This document shows, piece by piece, positions 19,282-29,667 of a DNA stretch of 64,000 bases. Positions within the stretch are counted from its first letter, which is position 1. Each line of letters starts with the position of its first letter. Both the position numbers and the translations under genes were made by a program. The stretch covers positions 115,970 through 179,969 of the forward strand of contig NZ_JACHLU010000008.1 in NCBI RefSeq assembly GCF_014204625.1, written 5' to 3'. The notes beneath the pieces were generated by a model. That model worked only from the letters and a program-made list of their open reading frames with translations. It made no database searches and was not told the DNA's origin. This stretch comes from Gillisella vitis (GTDB lineage Bacteria > Pseudomonadota > Alphaproteobacteria > Rhizobiales > Rhizobiaceae).

Positions 19282-20691
19282 ATGCTATCCTGGCTGAACC
19301 GGCCCGTTGACATCATTGAATCCTTGCAGGATGGCGCTTTTGAGCCTGCCCATGTCCGCGCTTATGCCGGAAACCCCAACAACATCCTGAAGCTTATGCT
19401 TCTTGCCAGAACAGACCTGCTGTCCATCTGGAACCCTGGCGATTATACCGAGCGCGTCACATCGACAAAAGTGCTGACGCGCCAGATGGTGGTTGTCAAT
19501 TCACCCGATTCCATTCGCCATGTCATGGCCAAGCGCCATGATAATTACGAGCGCAAAAGCCCGCAGATGCGCCGGGCGCTGGAATATCTGCTGGGCGATG
19601 GCCTGTTTATTTCGGATGGTGAGACATGGAAGCAGCGCCGGGCGCTGGTGAGTGACATTACCCATAAAAACCGCGTTCCCAGCTTTGGCCCGGTGATGGA
19701 ACAAACCGCGCAGGAACTGGTAACGCGCTGGACAGAACTGGGCGATGGTGCGCAGGTCAATGCGCTGCATGAAATGGCAGGGCTGACGGCCGAGATCATT
19801 TCGCGTAGCGTGTTTGGCAATAATCTCGGCCAGGAAAATGCGGATGCCGTCACCGACAGTTTTACCACCTATCAAGCGCTGATTGACTCCATCAATCTGG
19901 GCTATTTCATTGGTTTTGATGATGGACTGCCAGTGCTGCGCACACCGTCGCTGCGGCGCTCGGTCAAGCGGCTGCATCGGGTCATTGATAAGGTTGTGGA
20001 AGATCATCTGGCTGGACGTGGTGAGCATAATTCCATGGTCGATCTGCTCATTCGCAGACAGGAGAAAAACCCCGAACTGAAGCTGGATGTGGTGGCACTG
20101 CGCAATGAGGCCGCCACGATTTTCATGGCAGGACATGAGACCACAGCGGCAACGCTGACCTGGGCGTGGTATCTGCTCTCCAACGCCCCTTGGGTGGAAG
20201 AAGCCTTGCATGATGAACTTGAGCGGGTTTGCGGCAATCGCGCGCCCACCATTGATGACGTGCCGCAACTGGATTGGTGCCGCGCCATCATTGAGGAAAC
20301 CTTGCGGCTTTATCCGCCCGTTCCCATTCTGGCCCGGCAGGCCAAGGAGGCTGATCAGTTTGGTGGCAAAGAGATTGAACCTGCCTCGCTGATCGTGATT
20401 GTGCCTTGGCTGCTGCACCGCACAGAGAGCCTGTTTGAAAAACCTCACCATTTCATGCCAGAGCGTTTTCTGGGCGACAAGCGGCCTATTCCCTACAGCT
20501 ATATTCCTTTTGCCGCAGGCCCAAGGCTGTGCCCCGGCTTGCAATTTGGCCTGACCGAGTCAATCCTGTGTCTGGCAACACTTGCCCAACGGTTTCGGGT
20601 GCGGGTGCTGGATGGCCACAAGGTTGAGCCACAATGCCGCTTGACGCTCAGACCAAAGGGTGGATTGCCCGTAACCTTGCACCGCCGTTGA
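19282..20691 (+). CDS. Cytochrome P450
   Basis: Heme-thiolate monooxygenase of 469 residues, full length. The oxygen-activating I-helix motif is AGHETTAATLTW, the ExxR pair is in EETLRLYPP, and the heme ligand is Cys417 in FAAGPRLCPGLQF. No membrane anchor is seen, so it is probably soluble. No ferredoxin or reductase gene is adjacent. The substrate cannot be told; the sequence looks closer to fatty-acid or hydrophobic-substrate P450s than to narrow catabolic ones, which is only an impression. The LpxL-like acyltransferase gene starts 32 bases later and may be co-transcribed. Confidence 0.95.
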   Translation: MLSWLNRPVDIIESLQDGAFEPAHVRAYAGNPNNILKLMLLARTDLLSIWNPGDYTERVTSTKVLTRQMVVVNSPDSIRHVMAKRHDNYERKSPQMRRALEYLLGDGLFISDGETWKQRRALVSDITHKNRVPSFGPVMEQTAQELVTRWTELGDGAQVNALHEMAGLTAEIISRSVFGNNLGQENADAVTDSFTTYQALIDSINLGYFIGFDDGLPVLRTPSLRRSVKRLHRVIDKVVEDHLAGRGEHNSMVDLLIRRQEKNPELKLDVVALRNEAATIFMAGHETTAATLTWAWYLLSNAPWVEEALHDELERVCGNRAPTIDDVPQLDWCRAIIEETLRLYPPVPILARQAKEADQFGGKEIEPASLIVIVPWLLHRTESLFEKPHHFMPERFLGDKRPIPYSYIPFAAGPRLCPGLQFGLTESILCLATLAQRFRVRVLDGHKVEPQCRLTLRPKGGLPVTLHRR

Positions 20692-20723
20692 GGGTATGAC
20701 GGAGCCAATGAAAGTCAAACCAG

Positions 20724-21746
20724 ATGCCAAAACAGATAAATGATGAGCTGAAAAGCCCAAAGGCGGGTTTGAAAAAGCGCCGGGCATGGTTTTATCGCCA
20801 GAGCGAGGCTCCGACCCTTGCGGAGCTTTTTGGTGACCGCCAGCAACGGCAGCGTTTTCTGCACTATTGGCTGCATGACAATATCTGGAATGGCCTTAAC
20901 CTGCTTGTCCATTTTGGCCTCAAACTTCTGCCCATGGATGCCTGCACGGATTTCGGCGCGTGGATTGGCAAAGTGGCGCAACCCCATATCAACAAAGGGG
21001 CAGCCAAACGCGCCCGTGCCACCATCGCAGCCCTTCGGCCAGATCTGAGCCCGGCAGAACAAGAGGCACTGTTTATCGAGAACTGCCGCACGCAGGGGCG
21101 CATTCTGACAGAATTTTCCATTGTTACCCGCTTGAAGAACCATAGCGAACGGATTGAGGTGGAGCATCTGGATTGGGTGGTTGAGGCCGCCAAACGCGGG
21201 CCGGTGATTGCGGTTGGGATGCATCTTGGCAATTGGGAACTGTGCCCCATTGTGCTCAGGCCCGTTGGCCTCACCCCTTATGTCAATTACACACCGCCTG
21301 CGGGCCGTGCCAAGGCATGGATTGCCGATCGCGTACGACGCAAAACCGGCGTGCATTTTCTGCCACCCGGCCTTCAAGGCATTCGCCCGGCAGTGCGGGC
21401 GTTGAAGGCCGGCGGCATTGTCTCAGCCTTTTGCGACGAAGGCGTGGAGGGCTATATTCGTGGCCCATTGTTTGGGCGAGAACCTCATCTTGAAGGCAAT
21501 CTGGCCATGACCATCCGGCTGGCGCGCATGACCGGGGCAACGATCTGCCCCTGGTATAATCTGCGAAAAGATGGATTCAGGTTCATCTACCGCGCCCTGC
21601 CCCCCATCACCCTGCCACCGGAAGATAAACCCGGCGCACGGCTACTGGAAGATATTGCTCTGCTGAACTCGGTGATTGAGCCAGTGATTTTGGCAAACCT
21701 CGACCAATGGTATTTTCTCGACAGCAGCCTGACGGAACCGGCTTGA
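20724..21746 (+). CDS. LpxL/HtrB-family lipid A acyltransferase
   Basis: Membrane-associated acyltransferase of 340 residues that transfers acyl chains onto a lipid A precursor or a related lipid. The catalytic motif of the family is present as HLGNWE (H-x4-E) near residue 170. A basic N-terminal stretch and a hydrophobic region around 55-75 would bind it to the inner membrane. Rhizobia carry several paralogues with different acyl specificity, so I give no symbol. No clear ribosome-binding site precedes the ATG at 20724. Its position 32 bases after a P450 gene suggests linked lipid modification, which is inference. Confidence 0.88.
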   Translation: MPKQINDELKSPKAGLKKRRAWFYRQSEAPTLAELFGDRQQRQRFLHYWLHDNIWNGLNLLVHFGLKLLPMDACTDFGAWIGKVAQPHINKGAAKRARATIAALRPDLSPAEQEALFIENCRTQGRILTEFSIVTRLKNHSERIEVEHLDWVVEAAKRGPVIAVGMHLGNWELCPIVLRPVGLTPYVNYTPPAGRAKAWIADRVRRKTGVHFLPPGLQGIRPAVRALKAGGIVSAFCDEGVEGYIRGPLFGREPHLEGNLAMTIRLARMTGATICPWYNLRKDGFRFIYRALPPITLPPEDKPGARLLEDIALLNSVIEPVILANLDQWYFLDSSLTEPA

Positions 21747-21778
21747 GTTTGAGCAAAGCCTGACGCAATAAAAAAAGA

Positions 21779-21821
21779 CCCCTCCCCAACCCTCCCCACA
21801 AGGGGGAGGGTTGGGGAGGGG
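21779..21821. repeat. GC-rich perfect inverted repeat
   Basis: Arms of 19 bp (CCCCTCCCCAACCCTCCCC and its complement), perfect, with a five-base loop. A-tract before, short T-tract after. It is of the kind dispersed in rhizobial genomes and may also terminate the acyltransferase transcript. Confidence 0.75.
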
Positions 21822-21871
21822 TTTCCTAAAGGCAGAAAAAGTTGACTCATGTACTCTGACGCACACCCATA

Positions 21872-21910
21872 AAAAAAGCCCCGAAAGTATCGCGCTTTCG
21901 GGGCTTTTTT
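21872..21910. terminator. Bidirectional terminator
   Basis: Perfect 16-bp stem AAAAAAGCCCCGAAAG / CTTTCGGGGCTTTTTT with a seven-base loop. The A and T runs make it a good intrinsic terminator in both directions, between the acyltransferase (+) and aspS (-). Confidence 0.92.
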
Positions 21911-21927
21911 CATTGAACGAAAAACAA

Positions 21928-23733
21928 TCAGTCTTTCTTCGGTGTTGGCACAACCCGCAGCGCCAGTTCGCGCAATTGCGTTGGCGTTGCCGGAGCCGGA
22001 GCATTCATCAACAGGTCCTGCGCCTGCTGGTTCATGGGGAACAGCGAGATTTCGCGCAGATTCTTGGCACCCACCAACAGCATGACCACGCGGTCAATAC
22101 CGAATGCGCAGCCACCATGCGGCGGTGCGCCGTATTGGAAGGCGCGGTAGAGGCCGCCGAAGCGCTCTTCCACATCAGACTGGCTGAGACCAACCTTTTC
22201 AAACGCCTTGACCATCAGTTCCGGCGACTGGTTACGGATCGAGCCGGAGGCGATTTCAAAGCCGTTGCAGACCGCGTCATACTGGTAAGCCTTGATCGTC
22301 AATGGATCCTGGCTGTCCAGAGCTTCCATTCCGCCCTGTGGCATGGAGAAGGGGTTATGAGCGAAGTCGATCTTCTTGTCTTCCTCGCTCCATTCATAGA
22401 ACGGGAAGTCGACAATCCAGCACATTTCAAAGCGGTCGCGGTCAATCAGGTTCAGCTCTTCGCCTGCACGGGTGCGGGCTTCGCCAGCGAACTTGTAGAA
22501 CTTGGCCGGATCACCGGCCACGAAGAAGCAGGCATCGCCAGCGCCGAGGCCAAGCTGGCTTGCCACGGCAGCTGTGCGCTCTTCGCCAATGTTTTTGGCC
22601 AGAGGGCCGGAGCCCGCAACCTTGCCGTCTTCTTCCTTCCAGAAGATATAGCCAAGGCCCGGCTGGCCGGTCGACTGTGCCCAGGCATTCATGCGATCGC
22701 AGACGGCGCGGCCGATTGGCCCCGTTGCTTCCGTGTGCTTGACCGGAACAGCCCAGACCTCAACCTTGGGGTTGGACTCGATCATGCTTGCAAAAATCTT
22801 GAAGCCGGAGCCGCGGAAATGATCCGTCACAGCCTGCATGACAATCGGGTTGCGCAGGTCGGGCTTGTCGGAGCCATATTTACGGATGGCTTCATCGTAA
22901 GGAATGCGTGGCCATTGCTTCGTCACAGGCTTGCCGTCGGCAAACTGCTCGAACACCTTGGTCATCATCGGTTCCATCGTGGTCCAGACATCTTCCTGGG
23001 TCACGAAGCTCATTTCCACGTCGAGCTGGTAGAACTCGCCGGGCAGACGGTCAGCACGCGGGTCTTCATCGCGGAAGCAAGGGGCAATCTGGAAATAGCG
23101 GTCGAAACCAGCCACCATCAACAGCTGCTTATACTGCTGCGGAGCCTGCGGCAGCGCAAAGAACTGGCCTTCGTGGATGCGGCTTGGCACCAGAAAGTCG
23201 CGCGCACCTTCTGGCGAAGAGGCGGTCAGGATCGGCGTGGTGTATTCTGCAAAGCCAAGCTCGCCCATGCCATTGCGCATGGCCGAAATAATCTGGGTGC
23301 GCTTGACGATGTTCTTGTGCAGGGTTTCGCGGCGCAGATCGATGAAACGATATTTCAGGCGCACGTCTTCGGGATATTCCGGCTCGCCAAACACCGGCAG
23401 CGGCAATTCCTTGGCCACGGCCAGCACTTCGATTTCCTGCGCATACAGCTCGATTTCGCCGGTGGGCATGGCCTTGTTGATCGTCTCTTCAGTGCGAGCC
23501 TTGACCACGCCATCAATGCGGATCACCCATTCGCCGCGAACGGTTTCAGCCAGCTTGAAAGCCGGGCTATCGGGATCGGCCACCACCTGCGTGATGCCGT
23601 AATGATCGCGCAAGTCGATGAACAAAACGCCGCCGTGGTCGCGGACGCGGTGGACCCAGCCGGAAAGGCGCACGGTGGCCCCAACATCGGACTTGCGGAG
23701 AGCGGCACAGGTGTGGCTGCGATAACGATGCAT
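21928..23733 (-). CDS. aspS: Aspartyl-tRNA synthetase
   Basis: Class II synthetase that charges tRNA-Asp. The 601 residues are the long bacterial type with the GAD insertion. The anticodon-binding OB fold spans about 1-105, followed by the catalytic core with motif 2 ([20 protein letters not shown]) and motif 3 near the end ([12 protein letters not shown]). Whether it is discriminating or also charges tRNA-Asn cannot be decided from this window. It faces the acyltransferase gene across the terminator at 21872-21910. Confidence 0.97.
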   Translation of the reverse strand: MHRYRSHTCAALRKSDVGATVRLSGWVHRVRDHGGVLFIDLRDHYGITQVVADPDSPAFKLAETVRGEWVIRIDGVVKARTEETINKAMPTGEIELYAQEIEVLAVAKELPLPVFGEPEYPEDVRLKYRFIDLRRETLHKNIVKRTQIISAMRNGMGELGFAEYTTPILTASSPEGARDFLVPSRIHEGQFFALPQAPQQYKQLLMVAGFDRYFQIAPCFRDEDPRADRLPGEFYQLDVEMSFVTQEDVWTTMEPMMTKVFEQFADGKPVTKQWPRIPYDEAIRKYGSDKPDLRNPIVMQAVTDHFRGSGFKIFASMIESNPKVEVWAVPVKHTEATGPIGRAVCDRMNAWAQSTGQPGLGYIFWKEEDGKVAGSGPLAKNIGEERTAAVASQLGLGAGDACFFVAGDPAKFYKFAGEARTRAGEELNLIDRDRFEMCWIVDFPFYEWSEEDKKIDFAHNPFSMPQGGMEALDSQDPLTIKAYQYDAVCNGFEIASGSIRNQSPELMVKAFEKVGLSQSDVEERFGGLYRAFQYGAPPHGGCAFGIDRVVMLLVGAKNLREISLFPMNQQAQDLLMNAPAPATPTQLRELALRVVPTPKKD

Positions 23734-23961
23734 TTCAATCTATCCTGGACGTGTCTATCGCCAAACAAACACGCAAACCGTGCACGATGATGGCGGAGGA
23801 AAATCGGGCGGAAAAACGCATGGCCTGCCTGATTTGTCAAGGCAGCACATATTTTCCCGCAATATTCCCGCTATATCAGCAGCCTATGCCGGTCTACAAG
23901 ACATAACCTGTGTGGGCGCGACTCAAATTCCCCACAACGCGCCTTTTGAGATCATGCCGCC

Positions 23962-25209
23962 ATGAAAGACATTCGCCCGCTCATCCCCTTGCTGATCACT
24001 GCCGGAATTCTGATTGGCGGCAATAGTTTGCAGGGCACATTCATCTCCTTGCGCGCCCTTGACGAAGGTTTTTCCACCACCATGATTGGTGTGGTGGGGG
24101 CTGGCTATAACATCGGCTTTGCCATTGGCTGCATCTATGTGACGCGGCTGATCCGGCAGGTGGGTCATATCCGCGCCTTTGCGGGTCTGGCGGCGATTGC
24201 CTCTGCCGCTTCCATTGCCATGGTGATGGTGATTGATCCCACGGCATGGTTCTGCCTGCGGCTGATACAGGGCCTCTGTTTTTCCGGCCTGTTTGCCACG
24301 GTGGAAAGCTGGCTGAATGCCCGCGTCACCAATGAGAACCGCGCCCGCACGCTGTCCATCTACCGCTTTGTTGATCTCGGTGCTGGCACCATTGCCCAAT
24401 ATATGATTCCCATGGTGGGGTTGGGCGGATTTGATCTGTTTGCCATTGTTGCCATGGCGCTGTCCCTGTCTCTGGTGCCGATTTCCTTTGCCGACCGCAC
24501 CAGCCCCGAGCCGCCCAAACATGTGCAGTTTAATGTCAAGGCACTGTGGCAGATTTCGCCTTTGGCAACAATTGGCTGCGTGGTGGTGGGCCTGACCAAT
24601 TCGACGTTCCGCTCGCTGGGGCCAATTTATGCCGAAGGCATTGGCATGTCGGTGACTGCCATCGCCACCTTCATGAGCATTGGCATTATTGCGGGTGTGG
24701 TGTTGCAATATCCGCTGGGCCATTATTCCGACAAGCTGGACCGGCGCACGATTATTCTGATTGCCGCCACGGGGGCAGCACTTGCCGGGCTATTTTTGAC
24801 CTTCGTTGCAGGCTCCAGCGAAGTGCTGAATTTTATCGGCATCTTCTTTTTTGGCGCGTTTGCCATGCCGCTCTATTCGCTGTGTTCGGCCCATGCCAAT
24901 GACCATGCCGCCCCCGGCCAACACGCGCTGGTCTCGGCAGGCACGCTGTTTTTCTGGTCTTGCGGTGCAGTTGTCGGGCCGATGTTTGCGTCTGTTCTGC
25001 TGGACCACTTTGGCCCAAGGGCATTGTTTTTCTATACTGCGATCGTGCTGGGGCTGTTCATTGCCTACACAACATTGCGCATGACGGTGCGCGGTGCTGT
25101 GCCGACAGAGACCAGACGGCACCGCTTTCGCTCGCTTTTGCGCACATCGGCCTATTTCAGCAAGCTTGCAACGCCCCCGTCAGAAGGTCAGCCGAACGAC
25201 AAAAAGTGA
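23962..25209 (+). CDS. MFS transporter
   Basis: Inner-membrane transporter of the major facilitator superfamily, 415 residues, with about 12 membrane helices. The loop between helices 2 and 3 is short with few charges, and GCIYVTRLIRQVGHIRAF resembles the usual motif A region in altered form. A central loop lies near residue 190 (DRTSPEPPKH). The substrate is unknown. It is divergent from aspS and may be followed in the same transcript by the multicopper oxidase 95 bases downstream, though that is not certain. Confidence 0.88.
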   Translation: MKDIRPLIPLLITAGILIGGNSLQGTFISLRALDEGFSTTMIGVVGAGYNIGFAIGCIYVTRLIRQVGHIRAFAGLAAIASAASIAMVMVIDPTAWFCLRLIQGLCFSGLFATVESWLNARVTNENRARTLSIYRFVDLGAGTIAQYMIPMVGLGGFDLFAIVAMALSLSLVPISFADRTSPEPPKHVQFNVKALWQISPLATIGCVVVGLTNSTFRSLGPIYAEGIGMSVTAIATFMSIGIIAGVVLQYPLGHYSDKLDRRTIILIAATGAALAGLFLTFVAGSSEVLNFIGIFFFGAFAMPLYSLCSAHANDHAAPGQHALVSAGTLFFWSCGAVVGPMFASVLLDHFGPRALFFYTAIVLGLFIAYTTLRMTVRGAVPTETRRHRFRSLLRTSAYFSKLATPPSEGQPNDKK

Positions 25210-25304
25210 ACAGAAGCGCGACGCTTATGCACGACAACGGCATTGCTGACAGATGAAATCAACTTTAAAAGCCATCTGTCTGTTTTCCGTTCCCGGAGCC
25301 TCCC

Positions 25305-26720
25305 ATGGTCACCCTCTCCCGCCGCACCTTGCTGAAAACCGCTGCTTTCGCGGGCATCTATGGCGCAGGCATGGGGGTGTCAAAATTGATTCATGCGGCC
25401 CAGCCAGACCCCATCACCGTAAACCCCATCTCCATTGAGGCCAAATTCACCTCGGCGATGATTGATGGTGCGCATGAAACAAAGAAAATGGCCACCTACG
25501 CCATGGCCGGTTTTCAAGATCCCATGCCCCCCACCATCCGCATGAAGCGTAACCAGCCCTTTGCCGCCAGGCTGATCAACCATCTGGATGACGCCACCAC
25601 CATCCATTGGCACGGCCTGCGCATTCCCAACAAAATGGATGGCGTGCCCTTCATGACCCAACCCTATGTCTATCAGGGTGATACGTTTGATTATGCCTTT
25701 TCGCCGCCCGATGCCGGTACTTTCTGGTATCATCCCCATTGCAACACGATGGACCAGATTTCATTTGGTATGACCGGAATGCTGGTGGTGGAAGATCCGA
25801 ACGATCCGGTTTTCGATGCCGAGATCGACTTGAACCTGCGCGATTTTCGCTTAGGCGACGATGGCCAGTTCATTGCCCTGTTCAAGCCGCGCGATGCTGC
25901 CCGCGCTGGCACATTTGGAACGGTGCGCACCGCCAATTGGCAGGTGGAACCGCGTTATGATGCGCCAAGCGGCGGACTTGTGCGGATTCGCATCGCCAAC
26001 ACCGATGTTACCCGCCTCTACACCATGCGGCTGGAAGGGGCTGAAGCCGTCATTGTGGCGCTGGATGGCCATCCTGTACCCCATATCCGTGCACTGGATA
26101 TGGCCGTGGTGGCTCCCGGCCAGCGCATTGATCTGATTTTGAAAATGCCGGAGGGTGAAGGGCAGGAAGCGCGCCTGATCGATGTGCGCCCCAGCACGCC
26201 CAAAGTGATTGCCAGCTTCCGCGCCAAAGGTGCCCCCCTCAAGCGCAGTCTTGGCGATGTGCCGCCGCTGACAGCCAATCCATTCCAGACGCCCGATTTG
26301 AAGAATGCCGAGCGTATTCCGCTGGTGCTGAGTGCCACGGCTGAAGATGCACCCAAGCGCCCCTCGATTTGCGGCTCGATTGGCTATTCCTTCTGGGCCA
26401 TCAATAAAAAGCCATGGACAGGCGACAATGATGACCCCACCGCGCCGCTGGCCGAGATGAAGCTTGGCAAGAGCTATATCATCGAGCTGGAAAACAGCAC
26501 ACCGCAGGCCCATCCTATTCATCTGCATGGCATGAATTTTCAAACGGTCTCTTCCTCCAGCCGCACAGTCGAGCCGTTGATTTCGGATACCTATCTGATG
26601 CTGCCGGATGAGAAGGTTCAATTGGCTCTGGTGGCCGACAATCCCGGCGACTGGCTGATCCATTGCCATATTATCGAGCATCAGAAAACCGGCATGACCA
26701 GCTATGTCCGCGTGAGCTGA
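25305..26720 (+). CDS. Tat-exported multicopper oxidase
   Basis: Periplasmic copper oxidase of 471 residues in the laccase/CueO family. A Tat signal (SRRTLLKTAAFAG, then a hydrophobic stretch) covers about the first 35 residues. All four copper motifs are present: HWHG (first His about 101), HPHC, HPIHLHGM and HCHIIEHQKTGM. GGAG in the leader supports the ATG at 25305. Possible roles are Cu(I) oxidation or oxidation of metals or phenolics. No methionine-rich copper helix like that of CueO is apparent, so I leave the substrate open. Confidence 0.92.
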   Translation: MVTLSRRTLLKTAAFAGIYGAGMGVSKLIHAAQPDPITVNPISIEAKFTSAMIDGAHETKKMATYAMAGFQDPMPPTIRMKRNQPFAARLINHLDDATTIHWHGLRIPNKMDGVPFMTQPYVYQGDTFDYAFSPPDAGTFWYHPHCNTMDQISFGMTGMLVVEDPNDPVFDAEIDLNLRDFRLGDDGQFIALFKPRDAARAGTFGTVRTANWQVEPRYDAPSGGLVRIRIANTDVTRLYTMRLEGAEAVIVALDGHPVPHIRALDMAVVAPGQRIDLILKMPEGEGQEARLIDVRPSTPKVIASFRAKGAPLKRSLGDVPPLTANPFQTPDLKNAERIPLVLSATAEDAPKRPSICGSIGYSFWAINKKPWTGDNDDPTAPLAEMKLGKSYIIELENSTPQAHPIHLHGMNFQTVSSSSRTVEPLISDTYLMLPDEKVQLALVADNPGDWLIHCHIIEHQKTGMTSYVRVS

Positions 26721-26933
26721 CCACGCCCCACGCCCCCCATAAGCAAAACGCACTCTCCATAATCGGCTGCAAAACAGCCAACTGGCTTGATTTTTCTTAG
26801 GCTAAAATGCCACAATCAATGAATTTCGGGGGAGTTTTGCGCAACAGGCGCTTCAAATGCCGTCATCAACTTGACAAGCATGGCGCAAGGGGGAAGGAAA
26901 GATTTAAATTATGACGAAAAATGTCGGTGCCAA

Positions 26934-28100
26934 ATGATTGTGACAACGCAAGATTTAGAAGCTGCCTGCCAGACACTGGCGCAATCTGAATTTATAACCA
27001 TAGACACTGAATTCCTTCGTGAGACCACGTTCTGGCCGCAACTGTGCCTCGTGCAGATGGCAAGCCCCGATCTGGAGGTCATTGTCGACCCGCTCGCCGA
27101 CGGAATCGATCTTGCGCCGCTGTTTGCGCTGATGGCCAATCCCGCCGTGGTGAAAGTTTTTCATGCGGCGCGGCAGGATATTGAAATCATCTTCCATCTT
27201 GGCAATCTCATTCCCCATCCGATTTTTGACACGCAGGTTGCCGCCATGGTCTGTGGCTTTGGCGATAGCGTCTCCTATGACCAGCTGGTGCAGAAGGTCA
27301 AAAACGTCCACATCGACAAGAGCTCGCGCTTTACGGACTGGAGCCGCCGTCCGCTCACCGAAAAGCAGCTGGATTACGCCATTGCCGATGTGACCCATTT
27401 GCGCGATGTCTATCTGAAGCTGAAAGCCGAGCTTGAGCGCGAAGGCCGTGCCGAATGGCTGTCCGAAGAAATGGCCGTGCTGGAATCACGCGACACCTAT
27501 GATCTTCATCCTGACGATGCCTGGCAGCGCCTGAAAATGCGGCTGAAAAAGCCGCAGGAGCTGATGGTGATGAAAAATGTGGCCGCATGGCGTGAGCGCG
27601 AAGCCCGCGCCCGCAATGTGCCACGCTCGCGCGTGCTTAAAGATGATGCGATTTTTGAAATCGCCCAGCAGCAGCCCAAGGACAGCGAAGCGCTTGGCCG
27701 CTTGCGCACCGTTCCCAAGGGTTGGGAACGCTCCAGCGCCGGGAGTGCCATTGTGGACGCCGTCAATGCAGCACTTGCCATTCCCAAAGCCGAATGGCCG
27801 CAGGTGCAACGCCAGAACCATATGCCGGAAGGCTCGGCCTCTGCCGTGGAGCTTCTCAAGGTTCTGCTGCGGCTGATTTCCGAAAAGCATGGTGTTGCCG
27901 CCAAGATGATTGCCAACACCGATGATCTGGAAAAAATTGCCGTCGACGGTGAACAGGCAGACGTTCAGGCCATGCAGGGCTGGCGGCGCGAATTGTTTGG
28001 CGACAAGGCCTTGAAGCTGATCAATGGCGGCATGGCACTGCGGTTTGTTGGCAAGAAAATCGATATTTTCGATCTGCCTTTTGAGCTCAATGACGTGTGA
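26934..28100 (+). CDS. rnd: Ribonuclease D
   Basis: 3'-5' exoribonuclease that trims tRNA precursors and other structured RNAs. The 388 residues comprise a DEDD exonuclease domain (about 1-170) and an HRDC-like helical C-terminus. Exo motif I is DTEFLRE, motif II has HAARQDIEI, and motif III is [14 protein letters not shown] chose the ATG that gives [12 protein letters not shown], the usual family N-terminus. TTG 26871 or ATG 26880 would add about 20 residues, and no start has a clear ribosome-binding site. Confidence 0.93.
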   Translation: MIVTTQDLEAACQTLAQSEFITIDTEFLRETTFWPQLCLVQMASPDLEVIVDPLADGIDLAPLFALMANPAVVKVFHAARQDIEIIFHLGNLIPHPIFDTQVAAMVCGFGDSVSYDQLVQKVKNVHIDKSSRFTDWSRRPLTEKQLDYAIADVTHLRDVYLKLKAELEREGRAEWLSEEMAVLESRDTYDLHPDDAWQRLKMRLKKPQELMVMKNVAAWREREARARNVPRSRVLKDDAIFEIAQQQPKDSEALGRLRTVPKGWERSSAGSAIVDAVNAALAIPKAEWPQVQRQNHMPEGSASAVELLKVLLRLISEKHGVAAKMIANTDDLEKIAVDGEQADVQAMQGWRRELFGDKALKLINGGMALRFVGKKIDIFDLPFELNDV

Positions 28101-28106
28101 GCCCCA

Positions 28107-28635
28107 TGCTGCTGAGACCGGCCTGCGCGGCTGACATTCCCTTCATGATGTCAGCCGAGCGCCAGCCGGGCTAGAGCGGCTGGTGGGCCGTTTTAGCGAA
28201 GACGAGCATTACGCCAATCTCGCTGACCCCACCGCCGCCTATCGGATTGCCGTGTCCGACGATTGGGAAGGTCTGGGGGGAAAGGTCTGGGTTTTGTATT
28301 TTTCCGCACCTTGGACGATGTTCACCGCAATCTCTACATCAAACGTGTTGTGGTTGCCGCACCCGGCAAGGGAACCGGCACAGTGATGATGCAGCTTGCA
28401 CTGCACTGGGGTTTTGGTGAGGCCGGAGCACTGCGCATCTGGCTCACCCACCTGCCGGACAATCACCGCGCCCGGGCACCGCGCCCGGGCACTTTACCAA
28501 AAGCTTGGCTTTCAGCAGGAAGGTGTTTTGCGCAAGGCTTATGGCAAACCAGATGGCACGCGCGGCGACCTGATACAAATGTCACTGTTGAAACCGGAGT
28601 GGGAAGCGCTCGTCAAACGCCCAAATACGCTGTAA
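28107..28635 (+). pseudogene. Decayed GNAT acetyltransferase gene
   Basis: Translating in three frames gives one continuous GNAT-like protein (MLLRPACAADIPF..., then LERLVGRFSEDEHYANL, then GFVFFRTLDDVHRNLYIKRV, then LYQKLGFQQEGVL). The frame is broken at three places: near 28170 (before CTAGAG), at a 14-base spaced duplication of AAGGTCTGGG (28268-28277 and 28282-28291), and at a tandem copy of a 13-base unit (28467-28479 and 28480-28492). The acetyl-CoA motif survives as VVVAAPGKGTGTVMMQ. The protein cannot be made in one piece, so it is annotated as a pseudogene. It sits seven bases after rnd. Confidence 0.85.
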
Positions 28636-28671
28636 CGCTGGCAATCTGTTACCTCAACCGGATGATCGCTC

Positions 28672-29667
28672 GTGGAATTGCCTGCCTCCCTCAGAACAGC
28701 CGTGGATCGCCTGCTGGAAAACCAGCCGCTTGCACCCTTGATGAAAGCGCAAGCGCGACTTTCCAGCCGTTATCGCGGCGAGGTGCGCGATGGCACGCTG
28801 CATATTAGTGATGATCTGGCCGCCAAAGCCTATCTGGCTGCCCGCCTTCCTGCCACCTTTGCTGCGGTTCGCTCAGCTATGGAGGCGGTCGCAGAGACGT
28901 ATGGCGATTTTACGCCCAAAACCCTGATTGATCTTGGCTCCGGCCCCGGCACCGCCCTTTGGGCTGCCGCCGATTGCTGGCCGGATCTGCAAAAAGCCAC
29001 GCTGGTCGAAGCAAGCCCAGCCATTCGGGCGGTGGGACAAGGTCTTTCAAAAGCGCTCTCCTTCGACTGTCACTGGCAGGCCGGTGATATTGTCAGGCAA
29101 ATGCCCAGCCTGCCCCCTGCCGATCTGGTGACGCTGGCCTATGTGCTGGATGAATTGCCAGTCGATACTGTTGCCACCATCAGCCAAAAGCTTTGGGCGA
29201 TGACGGCAGATACCATCATCATCGTTGAGCCGGGCACGCCTGCGGGTTGGCAGCGGATTGTCACCGCCCGGCAGGCTCTGCTGGATGCCGGTGCGCATCT
29301 GCTTGCGCCCTGCACCCATCAGGCCAACTGTCCGGTTGTCAGCCCGGATTGGTGCCATTTTTCGCGGCGCGTTGCCCGATCGCGCGTGCACCGACAGGTC
29401 AAACAGGGCGAAGTGCCGTGGGAAGATGAAAAATATATCTTCATTGCCGCCTCCCGTCAGCCAATAACGCTCAGCGGTGCACGGGTGCTGTCGCCTGCCC
29501 GGCTTGCCAGCGGCATGGCCAAGCTGAAACTCTGTCGTGACGATGGGCAAGTGCTGGAAACCACACTCAGCCGCCGCGATGGCGACATTTTCAAAGCCGC
29601 CCGCCGCGCCGACTGGGGCGACCGGATCGACTGGCAAACAGTTGGAGACCAAAATGACAAGGCTTGA
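28672..29667 (+). CDS. Rsm22-like ribosomal small-subunit methyltransferase-family protein
   Basis: Predicted SAM-binding protein of 331 residues in the Rsm22 family, linked with small ribosomal subunit assembly in mitochondria and bacteria. SAM motif I is LIDLGSGPGTALWA (about 85-97). The C-terminal part has three cysteines with spacing C-x5-C-x7-C (APCTHQANCPVVSPDWC), possible ligands of an iron-sulfur cluster as described for the family. The start appears to be GTG at 28672. It overlaps the DUF2891 gene by 14 bases, indicating translational coupling. Whether it methylates rRNA here is unproven. Confidence 0.85.
   Translation: MELPASLRTAVDRLLENQPLAPLMKAQARLSSRYRGEVRDGTLHISDDLAAKAYLAARLPATFAAVRSAMEAVAETYGDFTPKTLIDLGSGPGTALWAAADCWPDLQKATLVEASPAIRAVGQGLSKALSFDCHWQAGDIVRQMPSLPPADLVTLAYVLDELPVDTVATISQKLWAMTADTIIIVEPGTPAGWQRIVTARQALLDAGAHLLAPCTHQANCPVVSPDWCHFSRRVARSRVHRQVKQGEVPWEDEKYIFIAASRQPITLSGARVLSPARLASGMAKLKLCRDDGQVLETTLSRRDGDIFKAARRADWGDRIDWQTVGDQNDKA

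Noticed and set aside
21811..23790. Long plus-strand frame opposite aspS
   Set aside because: Shadow of the aspS gene, which has all class II synthetase motifs in the other strand.
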